This document shows, one piece after another, positions 49,874-60,083 of a DNA stretch of 64,000 bases; the stretch's first letter is position 1, and the number at the start of each line of letters is the position of its first letter. The notes beneath the pieces are model-generated. The model was not told the DNA's origin. It did not search any database and worked only from the letters and a program-made list of their open reading frames with translations. The translations under genes and the position numbers were made by a program. Source of the DNA: Marchantia polymorpha subsp. ruderalis (lineage: Eukaryota; Streptophyta; Marchantiopsida; Marchantiales; Marchantiaceae); NCBI GenBank assembly GCA_037833965.1, contig AP031354.1:27382001-27446000 (forward strand). Reading direction: 5' to 3'.

Positions 49874-52800
49874 TGTAATAACCCACTAAAGGCTAAAACT
49901 GCAATATAGTGGTAGAAAGGTCGAACCCACAGGGACAGAGGAACACACAGGGTATAAAGTGTCACGTTTTAACAGACTATTGAGGAGTTTGAATTCTCAG
50001 GCAACTGTCACTCCCAGAAATACTGCAAGTGTCCACTCGGAGCGCACTCGGAGGTCGCACAGTGCAGCGTAACACACACACACACACACACACCTGAAAC
50101 TACAGAAACACAACCCAGAGATCCGTTAGGACCTCTACTTCAAGATTTCAGGGGGAAAGTCTCTCACGAGCACACTCGGCAAAGCTGCGGGTAGTGACTC
50201 CCAACTCCGGCTTTTACAACGCTTCCACTAGCTTGCTGCTAGTGTAGGAAACCCGGTTTGGACTACCTACTTCGGATCGAAGTCACTCAGACGCGGTGAA
50301 CAACACTCTCAACTCACAAAACGCGCAGAGAACACAGGTCCGCGGAACCTGTACTACGTCTCCTGCGCGGCCGACTGCCGCGCACTAGCTCCCTACCCTG
50401 CCACTCTTCCGCTCGACTACGCAGTCCCAACCGTTGCAACGCCGCGGACACCTCCCCCTCGAGGGCGGACATGGTATCCTGTGCCTTCGACAGAAAGGCC
50501 TCGAGCTTCTTCGCTACCTTCCGCCGACTCCTACTGTCGCCTGACAACAACCCGGCTGCGCGCAATTCAAACCCCCGCAGTGTGAGTTTCTCCTGCGCCT
50601 TCACTTCCCAGTGGGCGTAGCCCTTGAGACAGTGGGCGACTCGCCTCGCCGTCTCCACCTTCGTGCGATCCGCCTCCTTCCTGCGATCCTCTTCAATGGT
50701 CACTAATTGCGATTCGGCTTCAGCACGTTGCGCCCTCAATTCGCCACACTCTGACTGTAAACTGCGGATTAATTCTTCATCCGCCTGCCGTGCGAGCTGA
50801 CATTGTTCCAACAACCGCGTCTGTCGCACGAGCTCTTCTGACAAAATCCGATTCTGGGCCTGGTTAGAAATGAGTGCTTCCTTGACCTTCACCTGCTCCT
50901 TGGTGAGCTCGCCCAGTTTCTCATCCTTCATCTTCTCGGAGTGCTTGTAGAATTTCTGATTAAGCTTGTACTGTCCCCACAAGCACTCATGCTTCTCCTT
51001 CAAGTCCCTCAACTCCTGGTCCACTCTAGCTAATAGCTTGCTGGTGTGGACTTTAGTGCGAGTCCGCCTGCGCACTAACTCGATGTAAGATCCCGGCTGG
51101 AGTGGGTCGGCGTATTTATCGACCTTGCGATCCAAGTACCGCAGCAACGGAATCACCTGCTCAGAGAGCGCCGCCGCCGGCGCTCCAACAATTTCCTCCT
51201 CCTCCTCCTCGGTGTCTTCTGCTCCTGACATTTCTTCCGTGGAGCCTCCGTCCTCATCATCCGAGTGGAGAATTTCAGTCGCCATTGATTGCGTCGGCGA
51301 CTGCCCCGAGTGGGGCTGCACGTCCTCGACGTGTGCTGCCTGCGAAGGCACGGCTGCAGCCTCGCTGCTCGTCGCCAAAATGTCTAAGGCGGAAGGCGAA
51401 TGTATCCGAGCGGCATCCCCGTCGCTCGCTGGTTGATTGCCCACCGCATTTTCTCTGTCGCCGTCGTCCGTCGCCGAAGGCGATCGAGCGGAGGGTGGCT
51501 GCGCGGGGTTGGATTGCGCATCGCGCATCGAGATTTCATCCCGCGGACAGTCACTCCGCTCCTCCGTCTGCTGCTCCCTTGATCGGTCCGTGGGGGCTGT
51601 GCCCGGCCCGTGCGCAGGCGCATGTGCCGGCGCCTTGTCCGCCGCAGGCGTAGCGCCGCGGACATCTATCGCCGAAGGCGACATGGCCGGGGGCCGCACG
51701 CCCGATGCTCCTTGGCCTATAGGCCCTACCGCCGAAGGCGCATCTATCGGCGTACTTCCCGCCGATGGTGCGGCCTCCGCACGCTCTCTGCTCGTATCCC
51801 CTCGGCTCGAAGGCCCTGGCGCCGAAGGCGCGAATTGCGGCGCGTGGTGCGCCGGAGGGTCTGGCCCCGAGGGCCGGTGTCTCGTAGGCGGTTCTTCCGC
51901 CGGCTCCTTCCCCTTCCTACGTTGGAACGGGGGTGATTCTTGCCTGTGCACAGGCGGCACGTGTGGAGGTGTTCTGTGCACAGGTGACCTGTGCACAGGC
52001 GGACTGCTCCTTCCCACGCGTAAGCGTAGATCCACGTCCACTTGTGTTCGCCGATCCGCGGAGGCTCGTCCGTCCGCGGAGGTTCGCCTGTGCGCAAACG
52101 GAACATCTGTCCGCATCGCACGTGGTAACTCCGGAGGCCCTTGGCCCGTAGGCGGCCTCTCTCCCGACGAGGTTGCAGCGTGGCCCGTCGCTCCTGCGGT
52201 CGTCCGCGCTTCTTCTCGCCTCTCTGGCGACGCACTTCCTATCTCCGTCGCAATCGTCGCCGTGTCTGCACTGTCAGCTGGCAACACCAGTCTGCGTGCC
52301 TTCTGCTTCGGCCGGCTGTATGGCTCGCACAGCGGCCGCGGTCGAATGGGAACAGAGAGTTCTTGATGCTGCTCCTCTTCGGCCTCTTCCCTCCATCGCC
52401 GCTTCCGCGGCACTCGCGCTGCAGGGGTGTGTCTCCCTTCATCCCTCCGTCTTGATGGGGTAGAAGTCGGTGACTCCTCCGCATCAGTGTCGACCTCGTT
52501 CTCCCGCACATACTTCCCGGGATGGTCGATGGACAATGGCGGAAAATGTTCAAGCTCCGCCGCTGTCAAACAATTCCGCTGTTGATAAAAATTGATGAGG
52601 AAAGGAGAAAGATGGTTTAGCGTTCCCCCCTTCTCCTCAAACGCGTGCTGTCGCATCACTCTGTGCAGGATGCTCGCCCAGTGAATTGGAGTTCCCTCGA
52701 TGACGCACTCCACAAAAGAGACCTGCCACAATGTGATGTAGCAGGCGCGGTGCGGCTGCAGTAATTGCATCAACGCCGCGGACAAAGTCCGGCGAAATCG

Positions 52801-54668
52801 ATCTTTGTAATCACGGGTCCTGTACCCATTCTTGGTAGACCTCCCGGTCTTGAACAGCTCCACAAATTGCGCTTCTTCTTGCTTGGTCACCTTGATGCTC
52901 TCGCTGTCGAAAAGGAGATGCCCTGGCATGCCAGCACATCTTCCCAACGCCTGCGCCCAATCTTGGACTGTCCACCGGTCAACATGCGGACGCAATCCGC
53001 GCGAGGGTGGTCCCTGTGGCTCTAGCCACTCGCGCACCATATTCGCGCAGATGTAATTCCATCCCCATAGCAAGAAATCGAGCTTTCTTGCTATTAAGCG
53101 CTCTTCGAAAGCGCGCAGCCCGTTCTGCGGCAGGCGAAGTGGCACCATCCGCAATCTGCTCGGTCTCGTCATTGCGTTCCTGGGGTTCGCTCGCCCGCTC
53201 ATTCTACTTCCGCACTGTCCGCGTTTCTTTCTCTCTCGGCAAACTCTAATCGCTCTCAATTCCAAATCACGCGCACTCACTTCTCCCTCAATCAACAAGA
53301 AATCTCCTGTGCGACGACGACGAGAATGGTCCGCAGCCAGCAGATGGATGCGCGCAGCGCGCACAAGAGATTGGAATCGCGAATTCAAGAATGGGACGCT
53401 CTCCGCCGCCCGGTCGAAGGTCATGGTCGTCTCTTGGTCGTGAAGAACGTCTCACTTGATGGCCGCGCCGGCTGTACGCTGGAACGGTCTTCGCTCTCAC
53501 GCGCGGCTTCACGCTCCGCCGTCGTCGATTAAACTCTCACGCTCGAATTGGCGGATTTGAACTCCGCGAGCGTGTCACCCTCCGGACATGGGGGCGTAGC
53601 GCCGAAGGCGAGTTTTCCGCCTTGCGCGGTACACTTGTTCGTACCGCCCCTCGGCCAATCTCCTTCTGCCTTGACGCGTGCGTCCGCATGTCGGACAAAA
53701 ATTCAACTCCTGCCTGTGCGCAGGCAGGGGCCTCGGCGGATTCTCCGCCGGCGCGGAACTTGAACATTCTCCTGTGCACAGGCGTTCGCCTGTGCGCAGG
53801 CGAATTCCGTCCGCGGCGCTGCGCTGGCGCGGAAGGCGTTGACCGTGGTCAGCCGTCTCCGTCCAGTCTGTCCGTTCCTTGTCTCTCCGTCGGCGCTTCC
53901 GCCGCCGCAACTCCGTCCGTCCAAGAGCGCATCCACCCGTGCCGTCCGCATGGTCCGTACCGATTGGATTACTCTGGCGGTCTTCCGACGTACGCTGCGC
54001 TGCGCTGGCGCGGAAGGCACCGTACACTTTCTACCTCACAAGGCGCATTTCTAGGGCCCAAGGCGGATCTCCCGCCGACGCCGAAGTGCCTGTGCACAGG
54101 CGAACGCCTGTGCGTAGGCGGACTTCGCGCCTTCCCTAACCCTACTTCGCCTATGCACAGGCGAACGCCTTCGTCCGCGCATAGGACAAAACTTGAATCC
54201 CCCTTCCGCGTAGGCGGAATTCGCGCCGGTGGCGAACTCCTTCCGCCGCAGGCGACCGCCTCCGTTTCTTCCAGTAGCGATAACTCCCTAAGTCCTCGTC
54301 CGTTCCAAGCGTTCTTGGGCTCGTTGGAATCAGCGCGTCGAGCTCTTTCCAACGGGATCCTAACTTGGTCAAGGCGCCCGAGGGTTACCTAATTACGAGG
54401 GTTTCCCTACAGCCGCGGACGCAACCTCCGAAGGCGGGTTTTGCGCCTTGCGCCGTAGAGATCCTAACTGCGGAGCTCGCAGGGAGGGTGGTGCCTGACC
54501 TTACTACTGCACCCCAAATCCCAGATTCTACAAGATCCCTCGAGAATCCCCGCGATCTTCCGGATTCACTCTGTTTTGATGTACCGAAGGCTATTTACAA
54601 TGCTGCCAGGGTACAGTTTTCCAAAAATGTTTTAATTTCCTCAAAATTGCCAAAAGTGGGGTACCACA
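49874..54668 (-). repeat. 5' LTR of element D with 582-bp deletion (4,795 bp)
   Basis: Compared with the 3' LTR, sequence equivalent to about 39165-39746 is missing at about 50342. The join lies in a shared TCCGC, so microhomology-mediated loss is likely. The TATA box, the hairpin after it, the start of R and the last codons of the U3 gene are gone. A 15-bp extra Pro-Val-His-Arg unit is present instead. Substitutions seen relative to the 3' LTR are near 51452, 52583, 52772 and 54153. Confidence 0.9.
50314..53424 (-). CDS. LTR-encoded U3 protein, 1,036 aa with altered C-terminus (element D 5' LTR)
   Basis: Starts at ATG 53422-53424 (MTFDRAAESV). It is the same protein as the D 3' LTR copy except for one extra Val-His-Arg unit, a Gln for Arg near residue 281 and a replaced end: after RRRRSTGSA the deletion joins the frame to former R-U5 sequence, so it ends DLCSLRVL instead of the usual CSVAWFRAGV. 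The coiled coil is untouched. With no TATA box downstream, this gene now sits directly against the leader of the element. Whether it is expressed is unknown. Confidence 0.82.
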   Translation of the reverse strand: MTFDRAAESVPFLNSRFQSLVRAARIHLLAADHSRRRRTGDFLLIEGEVSARDLELRAIRVCRERKKRGQCGSRMSGRANPRNAMTRPSRLRMVPLRLPQNGLRAFEERLIARKLDFLLWGWNYICANMVREWLEPQGPPSRGLRPHVDRWTVQDWAQALGRCAGMPGHLLFDSESIKVTKQEEAQFVELFKTGRSTKNGYRTRDYKDRFRRTLSAALMQLLQPHRACYITLWQVSFVECVIEGTPIHWASILHRVMRQHAFEEKGGTLNHLSPFLINFYQQRNCLTAAELEHFPPLSIDHPGKYVRENEVDTDAEESPTSTPSRRRDEGRHTPAARVPRKRRWREEAEEEQHQELSVPIRPRPLCEPYSRPKQKARRLVLPADSADTATIATEIGSASPERREEARTTAGATGHAATSSGERPPTGQGPPELPRAMRTDVPFAHRRTSADGRASADRRTQVDVDLRLRVGRSSPPVHRSPVHRTPPHVPPVHRQESPPFQRRKGKEPAEEPPTRHRPSGPDPPAHHAPQFAPSAPGPSSRGDTSRERAEAAPSAGSTPIDAPSAVGPIGQGASGVRPPAMSPSAIDVRGATPAADKAPAHAPAHGPGTAPTDRSREQQTEERSDCPRDEISMRDAQSNPAQPPSARSPSATDDGDRENAVGNQPASDGDAARIHSPSALDILATSSEAAAVPSQAAHVEDVQPHSGQSPTQSMATEILHSDDEDGGSTEEMSGAEDTEEEEEEIVGAPAAALSEQVIPLLRYLDRKVDKYADPLQPGSYIELVRRRTRTKVHTSKLLARVDQELRDLKEKHECLWGQYKLNQKFYKHSEKMKDEKLGELTKEQVKVKEALISNQAQNRILSEELVRQTRLLEQCQLARQADEELIRSLQSECGELRAQRAEAESQLVTIEEDRRKEADRTKVETARRVAHCLKGYAHWEVKAQEKLTLRGFELRAAGLLSGDSRSRRKVAKKLEAFLSKAQDTMSALEGEVSAALQRLGLRSRAEEWQGRELVRGSRPRRRRSTGSADLCSLRVL

Positions 54669-54673
54669 CACGG
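54669..54673. repeat. Target-site duplication of element D, right copy (CACGG)
   Basis: CACGG directly follows GTACCACA, the D LTR edge, and matches 38690-38694. The older LTR C resumes right after it. Confidence 0.93.
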
Positions 54674-55275
54674 CCACATTCGCCCACCGCCTTGGACATT
54701 TTGGCGAAGAGCAGCGAGGCTGCAGCGGTGCCTTCGCAGGCTGCACACGTCGACGACGTGCAGCCCCACTCGGGACAGTCGCCAACGCAATCAATGGCGA
54801 CTGAAATCCTCAACTCGGATGATGACGACGGAGGCTCCACCAAAGCAATGTCGGGAGCAGGGGATACCGAGGAGGAGGAGGAGGAAATTGTTGGAGCGCC
54901 GACGACGGCGCTCTCTGAGCAGGTGATTCCGTTGCTGAAGTACTTGGATCGCAAATTCGATAAATACGCTGATCCACTTCAGCCGGGATCTTACATCGAA
55001 TTAGTGCGCAGGCGGACTTGCACTAAAGTCCACACTAGCAAGCTACTAGCTAGGGTGGACCAGGAGTTGAGGGAATTGAAGGAGAGGCATGCCTGTTTAT
55101 GGGGGCAGTACAACCTTGAGAGGAAATCGCACGCCCTCGACAGGATGCAGAAGGATAGAGTGGAAGAGCTCACCAAGGATGTGGTGCAGACCACGCAGGA
55201 TTTGATGTCTGAGATAACTCAGAATCAGATTCTGTCAGAAGAGCTTGTGCGACAGACGCGTTTGTTGGCGGAGTG
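54674..55275 (+). pseudogene. Decayed U3 gene of LTR C, C-terminal part (truncated)
   Basis: Continues the reading frame broken at 38694: acidic patch (DTEEEEEEIVGAP), then the start of the coiled coil (LLKYLDRKFDKYADPL), which is markedly diverged after the CLWGQY motif. About 160 C-terminal residues are lost in the deletion near 55275, after which the frame runs into R-U5 sequence until a stop near 55378. Confidence 0.83.
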
Positions 55276-55671
55276 CCTTGGTTGTAAATTCAGGTTACGC
55301 TGCAGCAGGTGCCTTTGGGGTAACCCCTGTAGTATTTCTGGGAATGACAAGTGCCTGAGAATTCAAACTCCTCAATAGTCTGTTGTTGTGTTACTGGAAT
55401 GTTTCACAGTGAGTCCTTCAGTGCGGACCTGTGTTCTCTGCGCGTTTTGTGAGTTGAGAGTGTTGTTCACCGCGTAGGAGTGACTTCGATCCGAAGTAGG
55501 CAGACCAAACCGGGTTTCCTCCACTAGCAGCAAGCTAGTGGAAGTGTTGTAAAAGCCGGAGTTGGAAGCCACTGCCCGCAGCTTCGCTGAGTGTGCTCGC
55601 GAGAGACCTTCCCCCCTGAAATCTTGAGTAGAGGTCCTAACGGATCTCTGGGTTATGTTCTGTAGTTTCAG

Positions 55672-55702
<31 letters not shown>

Positions 55703-55829
55703 GCTGCACTATGCGACCTCCGAGTGCGCTCCGAGTGGACACTTGCAGTATTTTTGGGAGTGACAGTCGCCTGAGAACTCAAACTCCTCAATAGTCTGTT
55801 AAACGTGACACTTTGTACCCTGTGTGTTC
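54674..55829 (+). repeat. LTR C, second part (internally deleted, 3' truncated)
   Basis: Continues LTR C after element D. At about 55272-55276 the U3 gene jumps to R-U5 sequence (CTTGGTTGTA...), removing about 0.9 kb including the coiled-coil end, stop codon and TATA box. The R-U5 part with a GT run follows, and the LTR stops at about 55829, roughly 67 bp short of its normal end, against non-repeat DNA. Confidence 0.87.
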
Positions 55830-55964
55830 ACATGTCAAGATTAAACTTTATATTCTTAAAAGTTCCGCTCGAGTCTATAACCAAGGAAAGTATACAAACC
55901 CCATTCTGTTTTTAATCAGATCAATCTAAAGATAATTTTCTAGCTTTGTTTCGGGGAACATATC
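55830..55964. other. Short non-repeat host stretch between LTR C and solo LTR E
   Basis: 135 bp of AT-rich sequence unlike the retrotransposon family. I see no gene or motif in it. Its last five bases, ATATC (55960-55964), are the left target duplication of E. Confidence 0.75.
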
Positions 55965-56932
55965 TGTAATAACCCACTAAAGGCTAAAACTGCAATATAG
56001 TGGTAGAAAGGTCGAACCCACAGGGACAGAGGAACACACAGGGTACAAAGTGTCACGTTTTAACAGACTATTGAGGAGTTTGAATTCTCAGGCAACTGTC
56101 ACTCCCAGAAATACTGCAAGTGTCCACTCGGAGCGCACTCGGAGGTCGCACAGTGCAGCGTAACACACACACACACGCACCTGAAACTACAGAAACACAA
56201 CCCAGAGATCCGTTAGGACCTCTACTTCAGGATTTCAGGGGGAAAGTCTCTCAAGAGTACACTCAGCGAAGCTGCGGGTAGTGACTTCCAACTCCGGCTT
56301 TTACAACGCTTCCACTAGCTTGCTGCTAGCGTAGGAAACCCGGTTTGGACTGCCTACTTCGGATCGAAGTCACTCATACGCGGTGAACAACACTCTCAAC
56401 TCACAAAACGCGCAGAGAACACAGGTCCGCACTTAAGGACTCACTGAGAAACATTCCAGTAACACAACAACAGTCTATTGAAGAGTTTGAATTCTCAGGC
56501 ACTTGTCATTCCCAGAAATACTACAGGGGTTACCCTCAAGGCACCTGCTGCAGCGTAACCTGAATTTACAACCAAGGCTTACACGAAGTAGCAAAACTTC
56601 ACTTTGGCATTCAGGGGAAAAATCCCAAAGGAGTACAATCAGAAAGAAACACTCGAAGGTGTAGGGGCGAAACTGTTCAAGTATCTAACTAGTCACTGGC
56701 TCTGAGCATCGGCAGTCACCCGCAGGTGCAGATCCGAACTACTCAAGTCTCTAACCAATGGACTAGCTCTGAACATTCGGCCGAAGGCCTTCAGCTACAA
56801 AATGCGGAACGCTAAGTTGTAACTCCTCCTGCGTGGTGACAGAACTCAAGGACACAAACACGCAAAGGAAATGGGTTCCTGATCTATACTTCTGAGTTTG
56901 GGAAAGAACCCCAGGCAAAACGCCTGGAACTA

Positions 56933-56939
56933 TTTTATA
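56933..56939 (-). promoter_or_regulatory. TATA box of solo LTR E
   Basis: TATAAAA on the minus strand with the usual CCAGGC/GCCTGG hairpin. It points leftward into the short host stretch and LTR C. Confidence 0.68.
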
Positions 56940-56975
56940 CCTTCTAAGTCCTACCTAGCACTACACTGCACTACG

Positions 56976-59900
56976 CTACACGCCTGCACGGAACCACGCT
57001 ACACTACACTCCGCGGAACCTGTACTACGTCTCCTGCGCGGCCGACTGCCGCGCACTAACTCCCTACCCTGCCAATCTTCCGCTCGACTACGCAGTCCCA
57101 AACGCTGCAACGCCGCGGACACCTCCACTTCGAGGGCGGACATGGTATCCTGTGCCTTCGACAGAAAGGCATCGAGCTTCTTTGCTACCTTCCGCCGACT
57201 CCTACTGTCGCCTGACAACAACCCGGCTGCGCGCAATTCAAACTCACGCAGTGTGAGTTTCTCCTGCGCCTTCACTTCCCAGTGGGCGTAGCCCTTGAGA
57301 CAGTGGGCGACACGCCTCGCCGTCTCCACCTTCGTGCGATCCGCCTCCTTCCTGCGATCCTCTTCAATTATCACTAATTGCGATTCGGCTTCAGCACGTT
57401 GCGCTCTCAATTCGCCACACTCTGACTGTAACCTGCGGATTAACTCTTCATCCGCCTGCCGTGCGAGCTGACATTGTTCCAACAACCGCGTCTGTCGCAC
57501 GAGCTCTTCTGACAAAATCCGATTCTGGGCCTGGTTAGAAATGAGTGCTTCCTTGACCTTCACCTGCTCCTTGGTGAGCTCGTCCAGTTTCTCCTCCTTC
57601 ATCTTCTCGGAGTGCTTGTAGAATTTCTGATTAAGTTTGTACTGACCCCACAAGCATGCATGCTTCTCCTTCAATTCCCTCAACTCCTGGTCCACTCTAG
57701 CTAATAGCTTGCTGGTGTGGACTTTAGTGCGAGTCCGCCTGCGCACTAACTCGATGTAAGATCCCGGCTGGAGTGGGTCGGCGTATTTATCGACCTTGCG
57801 ATCCAAGTACCTCAGCAACGGAATCACCTGCTCAGAGAGCGCCGCCGCCGGCGCTCCAACAATTTCCTCCTCCTCCTCCTCGGTGTCTTCTGCTCCTGAC
57901 ATTTCTTCCGTGGAGCCTCCGTCGTCATCATCCGAGTGGAGAATTTCAGTCGCCATTGATTGCGTCGGCGACTGCCCCGAGTGGGGCTGCACGTCATCGA
58001 CGTGTCCTGCCTGCGAAGGCACGGCTGCAGCCTCGCTGCTCGTCGCCAAAATGTCTAAGGCGGAAGGCGAATGTACCCGTGCGGCATTCCCGTCGCTCGC
58101 TTGTTGGTTGTCTACCGCGTCCTCTCTGCCGCCGTCGCCCGCCGCCGAAGGCGATCGAGCAGAGGGTGGCTGCGCGGGGTTTGATTGCGCATCGCGCATC
58201 AAAATTTCATCCCGCGGACAGTCACTCCGCTCCTCCGTCTGTTGCTGCTCCCTTGATCGGTTCGTGGGGGCTGTGCCCGGCCCGTGCGCAGGCGCAATTG
58301 CCGGCGCCTTGTCCGCCGCAGGCGTAGCGCCGCGGACATTCATCGCCGAAGGCGACATGGCCGGGGGCCGCTCGCCCGATGTCCCTTGGCCTATAGGCCC
58401 TACCGCCGAAGGCGCATCTATCGGCGGACTTCCCGCCGATGGTGCGGCCTCCGCACGCTCCCTGCTCGTATCTCCTCGGCTCGAAAGCCCTGGCGCCGAA
58501 GGCGCAAATTGCGGCGCGTGGTGCGCCGGAGGGTCTGGCCCCGAGGGCCGGTGTCTCGTAGGCGGTTCTTCCGCCGGCTCCTTCCCCTTCCTACGTTGGA
58601 ACGGGGGTGATTCTTGCCTGTGCACAGGCGGCACGTGTGGAGGTGTCCTGTGCACAGGCGGACTGCTCCTTCCCACGCGTAAGCGTAGATCCACGTCCAC
58701 TTGTGATCGCCTGTCCGCGGAGGCTCGTCCGTCCGCGGAGGCTCGTCTGTGCGCAAACGGAACATCTGTCCGCATCGCACGTGGTAACTCCGGAGGCCCT
58801 TGGCCCGTAGGCGGCCTCTCTCCCGTCGAGGTTGCAGCGTGGCCCGTTGCTCCTGCGGTCGTTCGCGCTTCCTCATGCTTCTCTGGCGACGCACTTCCTT
58901 TCTCCGTCGCAATCGTCGCCGTGTCCGCACTGTCGGCTGGTAACACCAGTCTGCGTGCCTTCTGCTTCGGCCGGCTGTAGGACTCGCACAGCGGCCGCGG
59001 TCGAATGGGAGCAGAAGGTTCTTGATGCTGCTCCTCTTCAGACTCTTCCCTCCATCGCCGCTTCCGCGGCACTCGTGCTGCAGGAGTGTGTCTCCCTTCG
59101 TCCCTCCGCCTTGATGGGGTAGAAGTCGGTGACTCCTCTGCATCAGTGTCGACCTCATTCTCCCGCACATACTTCCCGGGATGGTCGATGGACAATGGCG
59201 GAAAATGTTCAAGCTCCGCCGCTGTCAGACAATTCCGCTGTCGATAAAAATTGATGAGGAAAGGAGAAAGATGGTTTAGAGTTCCCCCCTTCTCCTCAAA
59301 CGCGTGCTGTCGCATCACCCTGTGCAGGATGCTCGCCCAGTGAATTGGAGTTCCCTCGATGACGCACTCCACAAAAGAGACCTGCCACAATGTGATGTAG
59401 CAGGCGCGGTGCGGTTGCAATAGTTGCATCAGCGCCGCGGACAAAGTCCGGCGAAATCGATCCTTGTAATCACGGGTCCTGTACCCATTCTTGGTAGACC
59501 TCCCGGTCTTGAACAGCTCCACAAATTGCGCCTCTTCCTGCTTGGTCACCTTGATGCTCTCACTGTCGAAAAGGAGATGCCCTGGCATGCCAGCACATCT
59601 TCCCAACGCCTGTGCCCAATCTTGGACTGTCCACCGATCAACATGCGGACGCAATCCGCGCGAGGGTGGTCCCTGTGGCTCTAGCCACTCGCGCACCATA
59701 TTCGCACAGATGTAGTTCCATCCCCATAGCAAGAAATCGAGCTTTCTTGCTATTAAGCGCTCCTCGAAAGCGCGCAGCCCGTTCTGTGGTAGGCGAAGTG
59801 GCACCATCCGCAATCTGCTCGGCCTCGTCATTGCGTTCCTGGGGTTCGCTCGCCCGCTCATTTTACTTCCGCACCGCCCGAGCGCCTTTCTCTCTCGGCA

Positions 59901-60083
59901 AACTCTAATCGCCCTCAATTCCAAATCACGCGCATTCACTTCTCCCTCAATCAACAAGAAATCTCCTGTGCGACGACGTCGAGAGTGTTCAGCAGCCAGT
60001 AGATGGATGCGCGCAGCGCGCACAAGAGATTGGAATCGCGAATTCAAGAATGGGACGTTCTCCGCCGCCCGGTCGAAGGTCAT
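56976..60083 (-). CDS. LTR-encoded U3 protein, 1,035 aa, intact in a solo LTR (E)
   Basis: ATG at 60081-60083 (MTFDRAAENV), stop at 56976-56978, normal C-terminus CSVAWFRAGV. The protein is colinear with copies A and D, with many scattered substitutions but no stop or frameshift: globular N-terminal third nearly unchanged, most differences in the Pro-rich middle, acidic patch and coiled coil kept. Because gag and pol are gone, this gene can no longer serve this element in cis. Its survival could reflect youth, function for other copies in trans, or chance. Expression would require a promoter within 60084-61330. It belongs with D by the ISNQAQNR variant. Confidence 0.85.
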   Translation of the reverse strand: MTFDRAAENVPFLNSRFQSLVRAARIHLLAAEHSRRRRTGDFLLIEGEVNARDLELRAIRVCRERKALGRCGSKMSGRANPRNAMTRPSRLRMVPLRLPQNGLRAFEERLIARKLDFLLWGWNYICANMVREWLEPQGPPSRGLRPHVDRWTVQDWAQALGRCAGMPGHLLFDSESIKVTKQEEAQFVELFKTGRSTKNGYRTRDYKDRFRRTLSAALMQLLQPHRACYITLWQVSFVECVIEGTPIHWASILHRVMRQHAFEEKGGTLNHLSPFLINFYRQRNCLTAAELEHFPPLSIDHPGKYVRENEVDTDAEESPTSTPSRRRDEGRHTPAARVPRKRRWREESEEEQHQEPSAPIRPRPLCESYSRPKQKARRLVLPADSADTATIATEKGSASPEKHEEARTTAGATGHAATSTGERPPTGQGPPELPRAMRTDVPFAHRRASADGRASADRRSQVDVDLRLRVGRSSPPVHRTPPHVPPVHRQESPPFQRRKGKEPAEEPPTRHRPSGPDPPAHHAPQFAPSAPGLSSRGDTSRERAEAAPSAGSPPIDAPSAVGPIGQGTSGERPPAMSPSAMNVRGATPAADKAPAIAPAHGPGTAPTNRSREQQQTEERSDCPRDEILMRDAQSNPAQPPSARSPSAAGDGGREDAVDNQQASDGNAARVHSPSALDILATSSEAAAVPSQAGHVDDVQPHSGQSPTQSMATEILHSDDDDGGSTEEMSGAEDTEEEEEEIVGAPAAALSEQVIPLLRYLDRKVDKYADPLQPGSYIELVRRRTRTKVHTSKLLARVDQELRELKEKHACLWGQYKLNQKFYKHSEKMKEEKLDELTKEQVKVKEALISNQAQNRILSEELVRQTRLLEQCQLARQADEELIRRLQSECGELRAQRAEAESQLVIIEEDRRKEADRTKVETARRVAHCLKGYAHWEVKAQEKLTLREFELRAAGLLSGDSRSRRKVAKKLDAFLSKAQDTMSALEVEVSAALQRLGLRSRAEDWQGRELVRGSRPRRRRSTGSAECSVAWFRAGV

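Larger units (their letters stand above)
38695..54668 (-). mobile_element. Element D: 16.0-kb Athila/Tat-like LTR retrotransposon with damaged 5' LTR
   Basis: Minus strand: 5' LTR 54668-49874 (4,795 bp), internal region 49873-44057 (5,817 bp), 3' LTR 44056-38695 (5,362 bp), flanked by CACGG. Gag, pol and both U3 frames are open. The internal region is 21 bp longer than in A and B because of a 7-codon duplication in gag. The 5' LTR has lost 582 bp around 50342, including the TATA box and the start of R, and the copy is therefore probably silent unless driven from elsewhere. The few other LTR differences I could see are mostly C-to-T or G-to-A. Confidence 0.94.
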
